A stretch of 58,293 nucleotides of DNA from Halisarca cf. caerulea (Eukaryota; Porifera; Demospongiae; Chondrillida; Halisarcidae): positions 17,501 through 75,793 of the forward strand of contig CAUJGJ010000241.1 in the NCBI GenBank assembly GCA_963170055.1, written 5' to 3'. The stretch's first letter is position 1; every line of letters begins with the position of its first letter. The notes beneath the pieces were generated by a model, which saw nothing but the letters and a program-made list of their open reading frames with translations, ran no database searches and was not told where the DNA came from. Of this stretch, positions 1 to 11,704 are shown piece after piece. The position numbers and the translations under genes were made by a program.

Positions 1-349
1 GAATTATGTTTGTGCGTATGTACATATATGTGGTGTGCTAGGGTGTGTGTGTGTATGATTGTGAGTGTGTGTGTGTACATGTGTGTGTATGTGTGTGTGT
101 GTATGTGGATGTGAGTGTCTATTTAATACGTAAGTGACTACAATTTGACCAGAGGATAGTGTGTCATACATTATTCCCTAGAGAATTGTGTATCATTCCC
201 GCAGTGAATTCTTCTATCTGCGATTCATCATGGCTTATTCAGCGAGTGTTTATGTAGTACATTTATGGACATTTGAAAATGAAACAGGGGGAACCCTTAT
301 GGTATAGGGAATGCATGTGAGTTTTGTATATTGTACTCTTCTCTGTAGG
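1..349 (+). repeat. Flank repeat unit 1 (~350 bp, GT-rich)
   Basis: First of a series of units that open with GAATTATG and an impure (GT)n tract (about 42-118). A conserved core of about 240 bp follows, with landmarks TCTATTTAATACG, ACATTATTCCCTAGAGAA, TGGCTTATTCAGCGAG and GGGGGAACCCTTATGG. The next unit opens at 350, giving a 349-bp period, and the TCTATTTAATACG landmark shows the same 349-bp step. The unit may start before the window. No coding potential is seen. A minus-strand frame through the GT tract gives only a His-Thr run. Confidence 0.85.
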
Positions 350-655
350 GAATTATGTGTGTGTGTGTGTACACATATGTGGTGTGTGTGTGTGTGTGTG
401 TGTGTGAGTGTGTGTGTGTGTGTACATATGAGTTTGTACATGTGTCTGTGCATAAAGATGTGAGTGTCTATTTAATACGTAAATGACTACAATTTGACTA
501 GTAGATAGTGTGTCATACATTATTCCCTAGAGAATTGTGCATCATTCCCGCAATGAATTCTGCTATCTGCGATTCATTATGGCTTATTCAGCAAGTGTTT
601 ATGTAGTACATTTGTGCACCTTTGAAAATGAACCAGGGGGAACCCTTATGGTAGG
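350..655 (+). repeat. Flank repeat unit 2, interrupted at its 3' end
   Basis: Same layout as unit 1, with a purer GT tract (about 382-422) and the same core. It matches up to GGGGGAACCCTTATGGTA, then departs at about 655 into unrelated sequence. The expected tail (ATAGGGAATGCATGTGAA onward) is missing here. Confidence 0.85.
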
Positions 656-661
656 GGACAG

Positions 662-1013
662 CCACTTTATAGTGTAAATTGGCCTTGTCCCAAGCTGTCC
701 TCAATGGAGAGATACCACTTTATAGTGTACCTTGGCCTTGTCCCAAGCTGTGCTCAAGGAGAGGTACCACTTTATAGTGTACCTTGGCCATATCCCAAGC
801 TGTCTTCAAGGAGAGATACCACTTTATAGGGTACCTTGGCCTTGTCCCAAGCTGTCCTCAATGGAGAGGTACAACTTTATGGTGTACCTTGGCCATATCC
901 CAAGCTGTCTTCAAGGAGAGATACCACTTTATAGGGTACCTTGGCCTTGTCCCAAGCTGTCCTCAATGGAGAGGTACAACTTTATAGTGTACCTTGGCCT
1001 TGCCCCAAGCTGT
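662..1013 (+). repeat. 52/53-bp minisatellite (A/B dimer of 105 bp)
   Basis: The word TTGGCC recurs at 679, 732, 784, 836, 889, 941 and 994, so steps are 53, 52, 52, 53, 52 and 53. There are six full units plus partial ends. Two unit types alternate over most of it: one has CATATCCCAAGCTGTCTTCA (52 bp), the other CTTGTCCCAAGCTGTCCTCA (53 bp). Together they make a 105-bp dimer. Because 105 is divisible by 3, a plus-strand frame stays open from 732 to 1022 as a 35-residue repeat. That is best read as a consequence of the period, not as a gene: it has no recognisable domain and no sign of a promoter. Confidence 0.92.
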
Positions 1014-1311
1014 ATAGTATAACAATCGTATGAGGTACCAGGGGAACATAATACTGTGAAACATCTATAGACCACATTAACCGCCATCCCTGCTTATTCA
1101 CCATAAATTGACAGTAGGGCTATATGTGAAGTGTATGTTTTGGCAATGACTCAGTGCTAGAAGATCGGATTGTAAACTGTATGAAGTGAAAGAAGTTTCA
1201 AATGTTATGACGAAGTTATAGTCACAATTAATTTTTAGCACTTATCTCGAATTATATGCGCCTACACACAAACACACCCAAGTACAGTCACAAACAAGTG
1301 TTACAGATTTA
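1014..1311. other. Single-copy-looking spacer
   Basis: About 300 bp with no internal repeat and no copy elsewhere in the window that I can see. It is AT-rich with no long open frame. A stretch near 1035-1050 (GGTACCAGGGGAACATAAT) weakly echoes the flank-core words ACCAGGGGGAACCCTTAT, so it could be a decayed piece of a flank unit. I recognise no transposon ends. Confidence 0.5.
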
Positions 1312-1456
1312 AGAGTTTATATAGTACATTTGTGGATCTTTGAAAATAAAACAGGGGGAACCCTTATGGTATAGGGAATGCATGTGAATTTTGTATATAA
1401 TACACTTCTCTGTAGGGAAATATGTGTGTGCGTGTGTACATATATATGTGGTGTGC

Positions 1457-1489
<33 letters not shown>

Positions 1490-1740
1490 TGTGTGTGTGT
1501 GTGTACATGTGTGTGTGTACATGTGTCTGTGCATGTGCATGCGAGTGTGTATGTAATATGTAGGTGACTACAATTTGACTAGTGGATAGGGTGTCATACA
1601 TTATTCCCTAGAGAATTGCGTATCATTCCCGCAATGATTTCTGCTATCTGCGATTCATCATGGCTTATTCAGCGAGTGTTTATATAGTACATTTGTGGAC
1701 CTTTGAAAGAGAAACAGGGGGAACCCTTATGGTATAGGGA
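1312..1740 (+). repeat. Flank repeat unit 3, with tail of the preceding unit
   Basis: The flank series resumes with GTTTATATAGTACATTTGTG, a point upstream of where unit 2 stopped. About 57 bp of core (597-653 and about 1314-1370) is therefore present on both sides of the interruption. The usual opening (GAAATATGTGTGTGCG) is at 1417, a (GT)15-type run lies at about 1458-1487, and the core then runs to about 1740. Confidence 0.8.
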
Positions 1741-2010
1741 ATGTGAATACACACGTGTGTGTGTGTATGTGCATGTGAGTGTCTATTTAATACGTAAATG
1801 ACTACAATTTGAGCAGTGGATAGTGTGTCATACATTATTCCCTAGAGAATCGTGTATCACCCGCAATGATGTCGGCTATCTTCGATTCATCATGGCTTAT
1901 TCAGCGAGTGTTTATGTAGTACATTTGTGGACCTTTGAAAATGAAACAGAGGAAACCATTATGGTATAGGGAATGCATGTGAATTTTGTATATCGTACAC
2001 TTCTCTGTAA
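1741..2010 (+). repeat. Flank repeat unit 4, shortened
   Basis: The core is intact (TCTATTTAATACG at about 1783), but the stretch between GGTATAGGGAATG and the GT tract is mostly missing. The GT tract itself is reduced to about 1754-1768. The distance from the previous core landmark is 234 bp instead of about 350. Confidence 0.8.
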
Positions 2011-2042
2011 GTAATTATGTGTATGCGTATGTACGTATATGC

Positions 2043-2088
<46 letters not shown>

Positions 2089-2366
2089 TGTGTATGTGTG
2101 CATGTGTGTGTGTGTGTGTATGTTCATGTGAGTGTCTATTTAATACGTAAGTGACTACAATTTGACTAGTGGTTAGTGTGTCATACAGTAATCCCTAGAG
2201 AATTGTGTATCATTCCTGCAATGCTTTCGGCTATCTGCGATTCATCATGGCTTATTCAGTGAGTGTTTATGTAGTACATTTGTGGACCTTTGAAAATGAA
2301 AAAGGGGGAACCCTTATGGTATAAGAAATGCATGTGAATTTTGTATATCGTACACTTCTTTCTAGG
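2011..2366 (+). repeat. Flank repeat unit 5, with longest pure (GT)n
   Basis: Full-length unit of 356 bp. It contains the longest uninterrupted GT run in the window, about 2044-2086 (43 nt), followed by the usual core. The minus strand of this run reads as an open His-Thr frame, which is a simple-repeat artefact. Confidence 0.85.
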
Positions 2367-2491
2367 GAATTATGTGTGTGCGTATGTGCGTATATGAGGT
2401 GTGTGTTTGTGTATATGTGTGTGTATGAGTGTGTGTGTGTACATGTGTGTGTGTATGAGTGTGTGTGTGTACATGTGTCTGTGCATGTGCA
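2367..2491 (+). repeat. Flank repeat unit 6, truncated by the satellite
   Basis: Opens normally (GAATTATGTGTGTGCGTATG) and runs through an impure GT tract to GTCTGTGCATGTGCA, the wording that unit 3 carries at about 1522-1536. It stops there. The next bases are in satellite register, so the core that should follow is replaced by the array. Confidence 0.85.
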
Positions 2492-3800
2492 CTAAAGTGC
2501 TGTGGACGTATTTGTGTATAGTGTTGGATACACTGGTGCTAATACAATAATTTGGTACTAGCACAACGCATATTCCCAGTATACACGCATGAAGTTTCTG
2601 AAGTACTGTAGGCGTATTTTTGTATTGTTCGATATGGTGGTTCTAAGATATTTGATACTAGCACCATGCACATTCCCACACATGAAGTTTCTGAAGTGTT
2701 GCGGGCGTATCTGTGTAGTGTTAAATATGCTGGTGTTAACACCAATATTTGGCATTAGCACCACGCACATTCCCAGTGGAAGCACATTAAGTTTCTGTAG
2801 TGCTGTGGGCAAATTTGTGTAGTGTTGGATATGGTGGTTCTAAGACCAATATTTGGCACAGTACCACGCACATTCCCAGTGAAAAAATATAAAGTTTCTG
2901 AAGTGCTGTGGGCGTATTTGTGTAGTGTTGAATATGCTGGTGTAAGACCAATATTTGTCACTAGCACCACGCAAATTCCCAGTGGACACACATTAAGTTT
3001 TGAAGAGCTGTGGGCGTATTTGTGTAGTGTTGGATATGGTGCTTCTAAGAACAATATTTGGCACTAGCACCACGCACATTGTCAGCGGATACACATGAAG
3101 TTTCTCAAGTACTGTGAGCGTATTTGAGTAGTGTTGAATATGCTGGTGGTTAGACCAATATTTGGCACTAACACCACGCACATTCCCAGTGGACACACAT
3201 GAAGTTTATGAAGTGCTGTGGGCATATTTGTGTAGTGTTGAATATAGTGGTTCTAAGACAAATATTTGGCATTAGCACCACGCACATTCCCAGTTCACAC
3301 AAATGAAGTTTCTGAATTACTGTGGGTGTATTTGTGTAGTGATGGATATGGTGGTTCTAAGACCAATATTTGGCATTAGCACCACGCACATTCCCAGTGT
3401 AAACGCATGAAGTTTCTAAAGTGCTATGGGCGTATTTGTGTAGTGTTGGATATGCTGGTGCTAATGCCAATATTTGGCAATAGCACCACGCACATTCCCA
3501 GTGGACACACATGACGTATCTGAAGAGCTGTGAGTGGTTCTGTGCAGTGTTGGATATGGTGGTTCTGAGACCAATATATGACACTAGCACCTCGCACATT
3601 CCCAGTGGACACACATGAAGTTTATGAAGTGCTGTGGGTGTATTTGTGTAGTTATGGATGTGGTGGTTCTAAAACCAAAATTTGGCACTAGCACCATGCA
3701 CATTCCAAGTGGAATCACATTAAGTTTCTAAACTGCTGTGGGTGTATTTGTGTAGTGTTGAATATGGTGGTTCTAAGACCAAAATTTGACACTAGCACCA
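2492..3800 (+). repeat. Array edge: diverged monomers
   Basis: About 12 monomers that differ from one another more than those further in. They have many private substitutions and small indels; the first monomer step (about 2485 to 2591) is 106 bp. There is no visible higher-order period. Both GCTGGTG-type and GGTGGTTC-type monomers occur. The perfect 12-bp palindrome GGTGTTAACACC lies at 2732-2743. Degenerate edges are expected where homogenisation by exchange is least effective. Confidence 0.8.
2732..2743. repeat. Perfect 12-bp palindrome in an edge monomer
   Basis: GGTGTTAACACC equals its own reverse complement. It sits at the left arm of the dyad that most monomers carry, where the usual wording is GGTGCTAATACC. 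Confidence 0.8.
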
Positions 3801-4625
3801 TACACATTCCTAGTGCACACGCATGAAGTTTCTGAAGTGCTGTGAGCGTTTTTGTGTACTGTTGGATATGGTGGTTCTAAAACCAAAATTTGGCACTAGC
3901 ACCATGCACATTCCCAGTGCACACGCATGACGTTTCTGAAGTACTGTGGGCGTATTTGTGTAGTGTTGGATATGGTGGTTCTAAGACCAATACTTGGAAC
4001 TAGCACCACGCACATTCTCAGTGGACACACATGAAGTTTATGAAGTGCTGTGGGCATATTTGTGTAGTGTTGAATATAGTGGTTCTAAAAACAATATTTG
4101 GCAATAGCACCATGCGCATTCCCAGTGGACACGCATGAAGTTTCTGAATTTCTGTGGGTGTATTTGTGTAGTTTTGGATGTGGTGGTTCTAAGACCAAAA
4201 TTTGGCACTAGCACCATGCACATTCCCAGTGCACACGCATGAAGTTTCTGAGGTGCTGTGGGCGTTTTTGTGTACTATTGGATATTCTGGTGCTAATACA
4301 AATATTTGGCATTAGCACCACGCACATTCCAAGTGGAATCACATTAAGTTTCTAAACTGCTGTGGGTGTATTTGTGTAGTGTTGGATATGGTGGTTCTAA
4401 TACCAAAATTTCATACTAGTACCATACACATTCCTAGTGCACACGCATGAATGTTCTGAAGTGCTGTGGGCGTATTTGTGTAGTGTTGGATATGGTGGTT
4501 CTAAGACGAAAATTTGGCACTAGCACCATGCACATTCGCAGTGCACACGCATGAAGTTTCTGAAGTGCTGTGGGCGTATTTGTGGAGTGTTGGATATGGT
4601 GGTTCTAAGAAAAATATTTGGCACT
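3801..4625 (+). repeat. 8-monomer block, copy 1 of a dispersed pair
   Basis: Matches 11705-12529 at a constant offset of 7904 bp (76 x 104) with only a handful of differences. Shared rare markers are CCAATACTTGGAACT, TTTGGATGTGGTGG, TGGATATTCTGG followed by AAGTGGAATCACATTAAG, ACTAGTACCATACAC, AGACGAAAATTTGG and CATTCGCAGTGC. The two copies are now separated by the 19-mer array. Confidence 0.8.
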
Positions 4626-5034
4626 AGCACCACGCACATTCTCAGTGGACACACATGAAGTTTCTGAATTGCTGTGGATGTATTTGTGTAGTGTTGGATA
4701 TGGTGGTTCTAAGACCAAAATTTCACACTAGTACCATACACATTCCTAGTGCACACGCATGAAGTTTCTGAAGTGCTGTGGGCGTATTTGTGTAGTGTTG
4801 GATATGGTGGTTCTAAGACGAAAATTTGGCACTAGCACCATGCACATTCGCAGTGCACACGCATGAAGTTTCTGAAGTGCTGTGGGCGTATTTGTGGAGT
4901 GTTGGATATGGTGGTTCTAAGAAAAATATTTGTCACTAGCACCACGCACATTCTCAGTGGACACACATGAAGTTTCTGAATTGCTGTGGATGTATTTGTG
5001 TAGTGTTGGATATGGTGGTTCTAAGACCAAAATT
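4411..5034 (+). repeat. 3-mer tandem duplication (312 bp)
   Basis: The marker ACTAGTACCATACAC at 4415 and 4727, and the markers AGACGAAAATT, CATTCGCAGTGC and TTGTGGAGTG, all recur at +312 bp (three monomers). The duplication is absent from the related block near 12300, so it is younger than the 7904-bp-offset copying. Confidence 0.75.
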
Positions 5035-5553
5035 TGGCACTAGCACCATGCACATTCCCAGTGCACACGTATGAAGTTTCTGAAGTGCTGTGGGCGTTTT
5101 TGTGTAGTGTTGGATATGGTGGTTCTAAGACCAATATTTGGCAATAGCACCATGCACATTCCCAGTGCACACGCATGAAGTTTCTGAAGTGCTGTGAGCG
5201 TTTTTGTGTACTGTTGGATATGGTGGTTCTAAAACCAAAATTTGGCACTAACACCATGTACATTCCCAGTGCACACGCATGACGTTTCTGAAGTACTGTG
5301 GGCGTATTTGTGTAGTGTTGGATATGGTGGTTCTAAGACCAATATTTGGCACTAGCACCACGCACATTCTCAGTGGACACACATGAAGTTTCTGAAATGC
5401 TGTGGATGTATTTGTGTAGTGTTGGATATGGTGGTTCTAAGACCAAAATTTGGCACTAGCACCATGCACATTCCCAGTGCACACGCATGAAGTTTCTGAA
5501 GTACTGTGGGCGTATTTGTGTAGTGTTGGATATGGTGGTTCTAAGACCAATAC
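5035..5553 (+). repeat. Left-domain monomers without clear higher order
   Basis: About five monomers of the GGTGGTTCTAAGACC type, ending where the 19-mer array starts. Related wording occurs around 12640-12830 (GAGCGTTTTTGTGTACTG, CACGCATGACGTTTCTG). Confidence 0.7.
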
Positions 5554-7529
5554 TTGGCACTAGCACCACGCACATTCTCAGTGGACACACATGAAGTTTA
5601 TGAAGTGCTGTGGGCATATTTGTGTAGTGTTGAATATGGTGGTTCTAAAACCAATATTTGGCAATAGCACCATGCACATTCCCAGTGGACACGCATGAAG
5701 TTTCTGAATTGCTGTGGGCGTTTTTGTGTACTATTGGATATGCTGGTGCTAATAAAAATATTTGGCATTAGAACCACGCACATTCCCAGTGGAAGCACAT
5801 TAAGTTTCTGTAGTGCTGTGGGCAAATTTGTGTAGTGTTGGATATGGTGGTTCTAAGACCAATATTTGGCACTAGCACCACGCTCATTCCCAGTTGACAC
5901 ACATAAATTTTCTGAATTGCTTTGGGTGTATTTCTGTAGTGTTGGATATGGTGGTTCAAAGACCAAAATTTGGCACTAGCACCACGCACATTCTCAGTGG
6001 ACACACATGAAGTTTCTGAATTGCTGTGGGTGTATTTATGTAGGGTTGAATATGCTGGTGCTAAAACCAATAGTTGGCACTAGCACCACGCTCATTCCCA
6101 GTGGACACACATGAATTTTCTGAATTGCTGTGGGCGTATTTGTGTAGTGTTGGATATGGTGGTTCTAAGACCAATATTTGGCACTAGCACCATGCACATT
6201 CTCAGTCGACATACATGAAGTTTCTGAAGTGCTGTGGGCGTATTTGTGTAGTGTTGAATATTCTGGTGCTAATACCAATATTTGGTACTAGCACCACACA
6301 CATTCCCAATGGACACACATGAAGTTTCTCAATTGCTGTGGATGTATTTCTGTAGTGTTGGATATGGTGGTTCTAAGACCAAAATTTGTCACTAGCACCA
6401 TGCACATTCCCAGTGCACACGTATGAAGTTTCTGAAGTGCTGTGGGCGTTTTTGTGTAGTGTTGGATATGGTGGTTCTAAGACCAAAATTTGAAACTAGC
6501 GCCATGCACATTCCCAGTGCACACGCATGAAGTTTCTGAAGTACTGTGGGCGTATTTGTGTAGTGTTGGATATGGTGGTTCTAAGACCAATAGTTGTCAC
6601 TAGCCCCACGCACATTCTCAGTGGACACACATGAAGTTTATGAAGTGCTGTGGGCATATTTGTGTAGTGTTGAATATGGTGGTTCTAAAACCAATATTTG
6701 GCAATAGCACCATGCACATTCCCAGTGGACACGCATGAAGTTTCTGAAGTGCTGTGGGCGTTTTTGTGTACTATTGGATATGCTGGTGCTAATACAAATA
6801 TTTGGCACTAGCACCACGCACATTCCCAGTGGACACACATGAAGTTTCTGAATTGCTGTGGGTGTATTTATGTAGGGTTGAATATGCTGGTGCTAAAACC
6901 AATAGTTGGCACTAGCACCACGCTCATTCCCAATGGACACACATGAATTTTCTGAATTGCTGTGGGCGTATTTGTGTAGTGTTGGATATGGTGGTTCTAA
7001 GACCAATATTTGGCACTAGCACCATGCACATTCTCAGTGGACATACATGAAGTTTCTGAAGTGCTGTGGGCGTATTTGTGTAGTGTTGAATATTCTAGTG
7101 CTAAAACCAATATTTGGCACTAGCACCACCCACATTTCCAATGGACACACATGAAGTTTCTGAATTGCTGTGTATGTATTTGTGTAGTGTTGGATATGGT
7201 GGTTCTAAGACCAATAGTTGTCACTAGCCCCACGCACATTCTCAGTGGACACACATGAAGTTTATGAAGTGCTGTGGGCATATTTGTGTAGTGTTGAATA
7301 TGGTGGTTCTAAAACCAATATTTGGCAATAGCACCATGCACATTCCCAGTGGACACGCATGAAGTTTCTGAAGTGCTGTGGGCGTTTTTGTGTACTATTG
7401 GATATGCTGGTGCTAATACAAATATTTGGCACTAGCACCACGCACATTCCCAGTGGACACACATGAAGTTTCTGAATTGCTGTGGGTGTATTTATGTAGG
7501 GTTGAATATGCTGGTGCTAAAACCAATAG
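5554..7529 (+). repeat. 19-mer higher-order repeat, copy 1 (1976 bp)
   Basis: Repeats at exactly +1976 bp (19 x 104). Unusual markers recur at that spacing: GTGGAAGCACATTAAG, CAGTTGACACACATAAATTT, GGTTCAAAGACC, and the SalI-like GTCGAC at about 6206, 8182 and 10158. Within the unit a 6-monomer step (624 bp) is duplicated: the TTGTCACTAGCCCCACGCAC monomers begin near 6594 and 7218. Identity with copy 2 starts at 5554, just after TACT in place of TAGT. Confidence 0.92.
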
Positions 7530-9505
7530 TTGGCACTAGCACCACGCACATTCTCAGTGGACACACATGAAGTTTATGAAGTGCTGTGGGCATATTTGTG
7601 TAGTGTTGAATATGGTGGTTCTAAAACCAATATTTGGCAATAGCACCATGCACATTCCCAGTGGACACGCATGAAGTTTCTGAATTGCTGTGGGCGTTTT
7701 TGTGTACTATTGGATATGCTGGTGCTAATAAAAATATTTGGCATTAGAACCACGCACATTCCCAGTGGAAGCACATTAAGTTTCTGTAGTGCTGTGGGCA
7801 AATTTGTGTAGTGTTGGATATGGTGGTTCTAAGACCAATATTTGGCACTAGCACCACGCTCATTCCCAGTTGACACACATAAATTTTCTGAATTGCTTTG
7901 GGTGTATTTCTGTAGTGTTGGATATGGTGGTTCAAAGACCAAAATTTGGCACTAGCACCACGCACATTCTCAGTGGACACACATGAAGTTTCTGAATTGC
8001 TGTGGGTGTATTTATGTAGGGTTGAATATGCTGGTGCTAAAACCAATAGTTGGCACTAGCACCACGCTCATTCCCAGTGGACACACATGAATTTTCTGAA
8101 TTGCTGTGGGCGTATTTGTGTAGTGTTGGATATGGTGGTTCTAAGACCAATATTTGGCACTAGCACCATGCACATTCTCAGTCGACATACATGAAGTTTC
8201 TGAAGTGCTGTGGGCGTATTTGTGTAGTGTTGAATATTCTGGTGCTAATACCAATATTTGGTACTAGCACCACACACATTCCCAATGGACACACATGAAG
8301 TTTCTCAATTGCTGTGGATGTATTTCTGTAGTGTTGGATATGGTGGTTCTAAGACCAAAATTTGTCACTAGCACCATGCACATTCCCAGTGCACACGTAT
8401 GAAGTTTCTGAAGTGCTGTGGGCGTTTTTGTGTAGTGTTGGATATGGTGGTTCTAAGACCAAAATTTGAAACTAGCGCCATGCACATTCCCAGTGCACAC
8501 GCATGAAGTTTCTGAAGTACTGTGGGCGTATTTGTGTAGTGTTGGATATGGTGGTTCTAAGACCAATAGTTGTCACTAGCCCCACGCACATTCTCAGTGG
8601 ACACACATGAAGTTTATGAAGTGCTGTGGGCATATTTGTGTAGTGTTGAATATGGTGGTTCTAAAACCAATATTTGGCAATAGCACCATGCACATTCCCA
8701 GTGGACACGCATGAAGTTTCTGAAGTGCTGTGGGCGTTTTTGTGTACTATTGGATATGCTGGTGCTAATACAAATATTTGGCACTAGCACCACGCACATT
8801 CCCAGTGGACACACATGAAGTTTCTGAATTGCTGTGGGTGTATTTATGTAGGGTTGAATATGCTGGTGCTAAAACCAATAGTTGGCACTAGCACCACGCT
8901 CATTCCCAATGGACACACATGAATTTTCTGAATTGCTGTGGGCGTATTTGTGTAGTGTTGGATATGGTGGTTCTAAGACCAATATTTGGCACTAGCACCA
9001 TGCACATTCTCAGTGGACATACATGAAGTTTCTGAAGTGCTGTGGGCGTATTTGTGTAGTGTTGAATATTCTAGTGCTAAAACCAATATTTGGCACTAGC
9101 ACCACCCACATTTCCAATGGACACACATGAAGTTTCTGAATTGCTGTGTATGTATTTGTGTAGTGTTGGATATGGTGGTTCTAAGACCAATAGTTGTCAC
9201 TAGCCCCACGCACATTCTCAGTGGACACACATGAAGTTTATGAAGTGCTGTGGGCATATTTGTGTAGTGTTGAATATGGTGGTTCTAAAACCAATATTTG
9301 GCAATAGCACCATGCACATTCCCAGTGGACACGCATGAAGTTTCTGAAGTGCTGTGGGCGTTTTTGTGTACTATTGGATATGCTGGTGCTAATACAAATA
9401 TTTGGCACTAGCACCACGCACATTCCCAGTGGACACACATGAAGTTTCTGAATTGCTGTGGGTGTATTTATGTAGGGTTGAATATGCTGGTGCTAAAACC
9501 AATAG
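7530..9505 (+). repeat. 19-mer higher-order repeat, copy 2 (1976 bp)
   Basis: Every line I compared agrees base for base with copy 1 at -1976 and copy 3 at +1976. Such identity across nearly 2 kb of non-coding DNA implies very recent duplication or an assembly effect. Confidence 0.92.
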
Positions 9506-11160
9506 TTGGCACTAGCACCACGCACATTCTCAGTGGACACACATGAAGTTTATGAAGTGCTGTGGGCATATTTGTGTAGTGTTGAATATGGTGGTTCTAA
9601 AACCAATATTTGGCAATAGCACCATGCACATTCCCAGTGGACACGCATGAAGTTTCTGAATTGCTGTGGGCGTTTTTGTGTACTATTGGATATGCTGGTG
9701 CTAATAAAAATATTTGGCATTAGAACCACGCACATTCCCAGTGGAAGCACATTAAGTTTCTGTAGTGCTGTGGGCAAATTTGTGTAGTGTTGGATATGGT
9801 GGTTCTAAGACCAATATTTGGCACTAGCACCACGCTCATTCCCAGTTGACACACATAAATTTTCTGAATTGCTTTGGGTGTATTTCTGTAGTGTTGGATA
9901 TGGTGGTTCAAAGACCAAAATTTGGCACTAGCACCACGCACATTCTCAGTGGACACACATGAAGTTTCTGAATTGCTGTGGGTGTATTTATGTAGGGTTG
10001 AATATGCTGGTGCTAAAACCAATAGTTGGCACTAGCACCACGCTCATTCCCAGTGGACACACATGAATTTTCTGAATTGCTGTGGGCGTATTTGTGTAGT
10101 GTTGGATATGGTGGTTCTAAGACCAATATTTGGCACTAGCACCATGCACATTCTCAGTCGACATACATGAAGTTTCTGAAGTGCTGTGGGCGTATTTGTG
10201 TAGTGTTGAATATTCTGGTGCTAATACCAATATTTGGTACTAGCACCACACACATTCCCAATGGACACACATGAAGTTTCTCAATTGCTGTGGATGTATT
10301 TCTGTAGTGTTGGATATGGTGGTTCTAAGACCAAAATTTGTCACTAGCACCATGCACATTCCCAGTGCACACGTATGAAGTTTCTGAAGTGCTGTGGGCG
10401 TTTTTGTGTAGTGTTGGATATGGTGGTTCTAAGACCAAAATTTGAAACTAGCGCCATGCACATTCCCAGTGCACACGCATGAAGTTTCTGAAGTACTGTG
10501 GGCGTATTTGTGTAGTGTTGGATATGGTGGTTCTAAGACCAATAGTTGTCACTAGCCCCACGCACATTCTCAGTGGACACACATGAAGTTTATGAAGTGC
10601 TGTGGGCATATTTGTGTAGTGTTGAATATGGTGGTTCTAAAACCAATATTTGGCAATAGCACCATGCACATTCCCAGTGGACACGCATGAAGTTTCTGAA
10701 GTGCTGTGGGCGTTTTTGTGTACTATTGGATATGCTGGTGCTAATACAAATATTTGGCACTAGCACCACGCACATTCCCAGTGGACACACATGAAGTTTC
10801 TGAATTGCTGTGGGTGTATTTATGTAGGGTTGAATATGCTGGTGCTAAAACCAATAGTTGGCACTAGCACCACGCTCATTCCCAATGGACACACATGAAT
10901 TTTCTGAATTGCTGTGGGCGTATTTGTGTAGTGTTGGATATGGTGGTTCTAAGACCAATATTTGGCACTAGCACCATGCACATTCTCAGTGGACATACAT
11001 GAAGTTTCTGAAGTGCTGTGGGCGTATTTGTGTAGTGTTGAATATTCTAGTGCTAAAACCAATATTTGGCACTAGCACCACCCACATTTCCAATGGACAC
11101 ACATGAAGTTTCTGAATTGCTGTGTATGTATTTGTGTAGTGTTGGATATGGTGGTTCTAA
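9506..11160 (+). repeat. 19-mer higher-order repeat, copy 3, truncated (~16 monomers)
   Basis: Identical in register to copy 2 until 11160. There AAACC replaces AGACC and the sequence switches to a different monomer order. About three monomers of the full unit are missing. Confidence 0.9.
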
Positions 11161-11704
11161 AACCAAAATTTGGCACTTGCACCATGCACATTCCCAGTGC
11201 ACACGCATGACGTTTCTGAAGTACTGTGGGCGTATTTGTGTAGTGTTGGATATGGTGGTTCTAAGACCAATATTTGGCACTAGCACCACGCACATTCCCA
11301 GTGGACACACATGAAGTTTCTGAATTGCTGTGGGTGTATTTATGTAGGGTTGAATATGCTGGTGCTAAAACCAATAGTTGGCACTAGCACCACGCTCATT
11401 CCCAGTGGACACACATGAATTTTCTGAATTGCTGTGGGCGTATTTGTGTAGTGTTGGATATGGTGGTTCTAAGACCAATATTTGGCACTAGCACCACGCA
11501 CATTCTCAGTGGACATACATGAAGTTTCTGAAGTGCTGTGGGCGTATTTGTGTAGTGTTGAATATTCTAGTGCTAAAACCAATATTTGGCACTAGCACCA
11601 CGCACATTTCCAATGGACACACATGAAGTTTCTGAATTGCTGTGTATGTATTTGTGTAGTGTTGTATATGGTGGTTCTAAGACCAAAATTTGTCACTAGC
11701 ACCA
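11161..11704 (+). repeat. Left-domain monomers after the 19-mer array
   Basis: About five monomers that largely repeat parts of the 19-mer unit with substitutions: TTATGTAGGGTTGAATATGC, TTGGATATGGTGG, and CATTTCCAATGG at about 11606 as at 11086 and 9110. They look like an older relative of the 19-mer. Confidence 0.7.

Noticed and set aside
732..1022. 96-codon plus-strand frame with a 35-residue repeat
   Set aside because: It lies entirely in the 52/53-bp minisatellite. The frame stays open because the 105-bp dimer is divisible by three. Another plus-strand frame (784-987) is also open there.
1014..1311. Transposon or retroelement fragment
   Set aside because: No terminal repeats, target duplication, poly-A tail or coding remnant can be recognised.
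250..2127. His-Thr and Cys-Val rich frames
   Set aside because: These are direct translations of (GT)n and (AC)n microsatellites.
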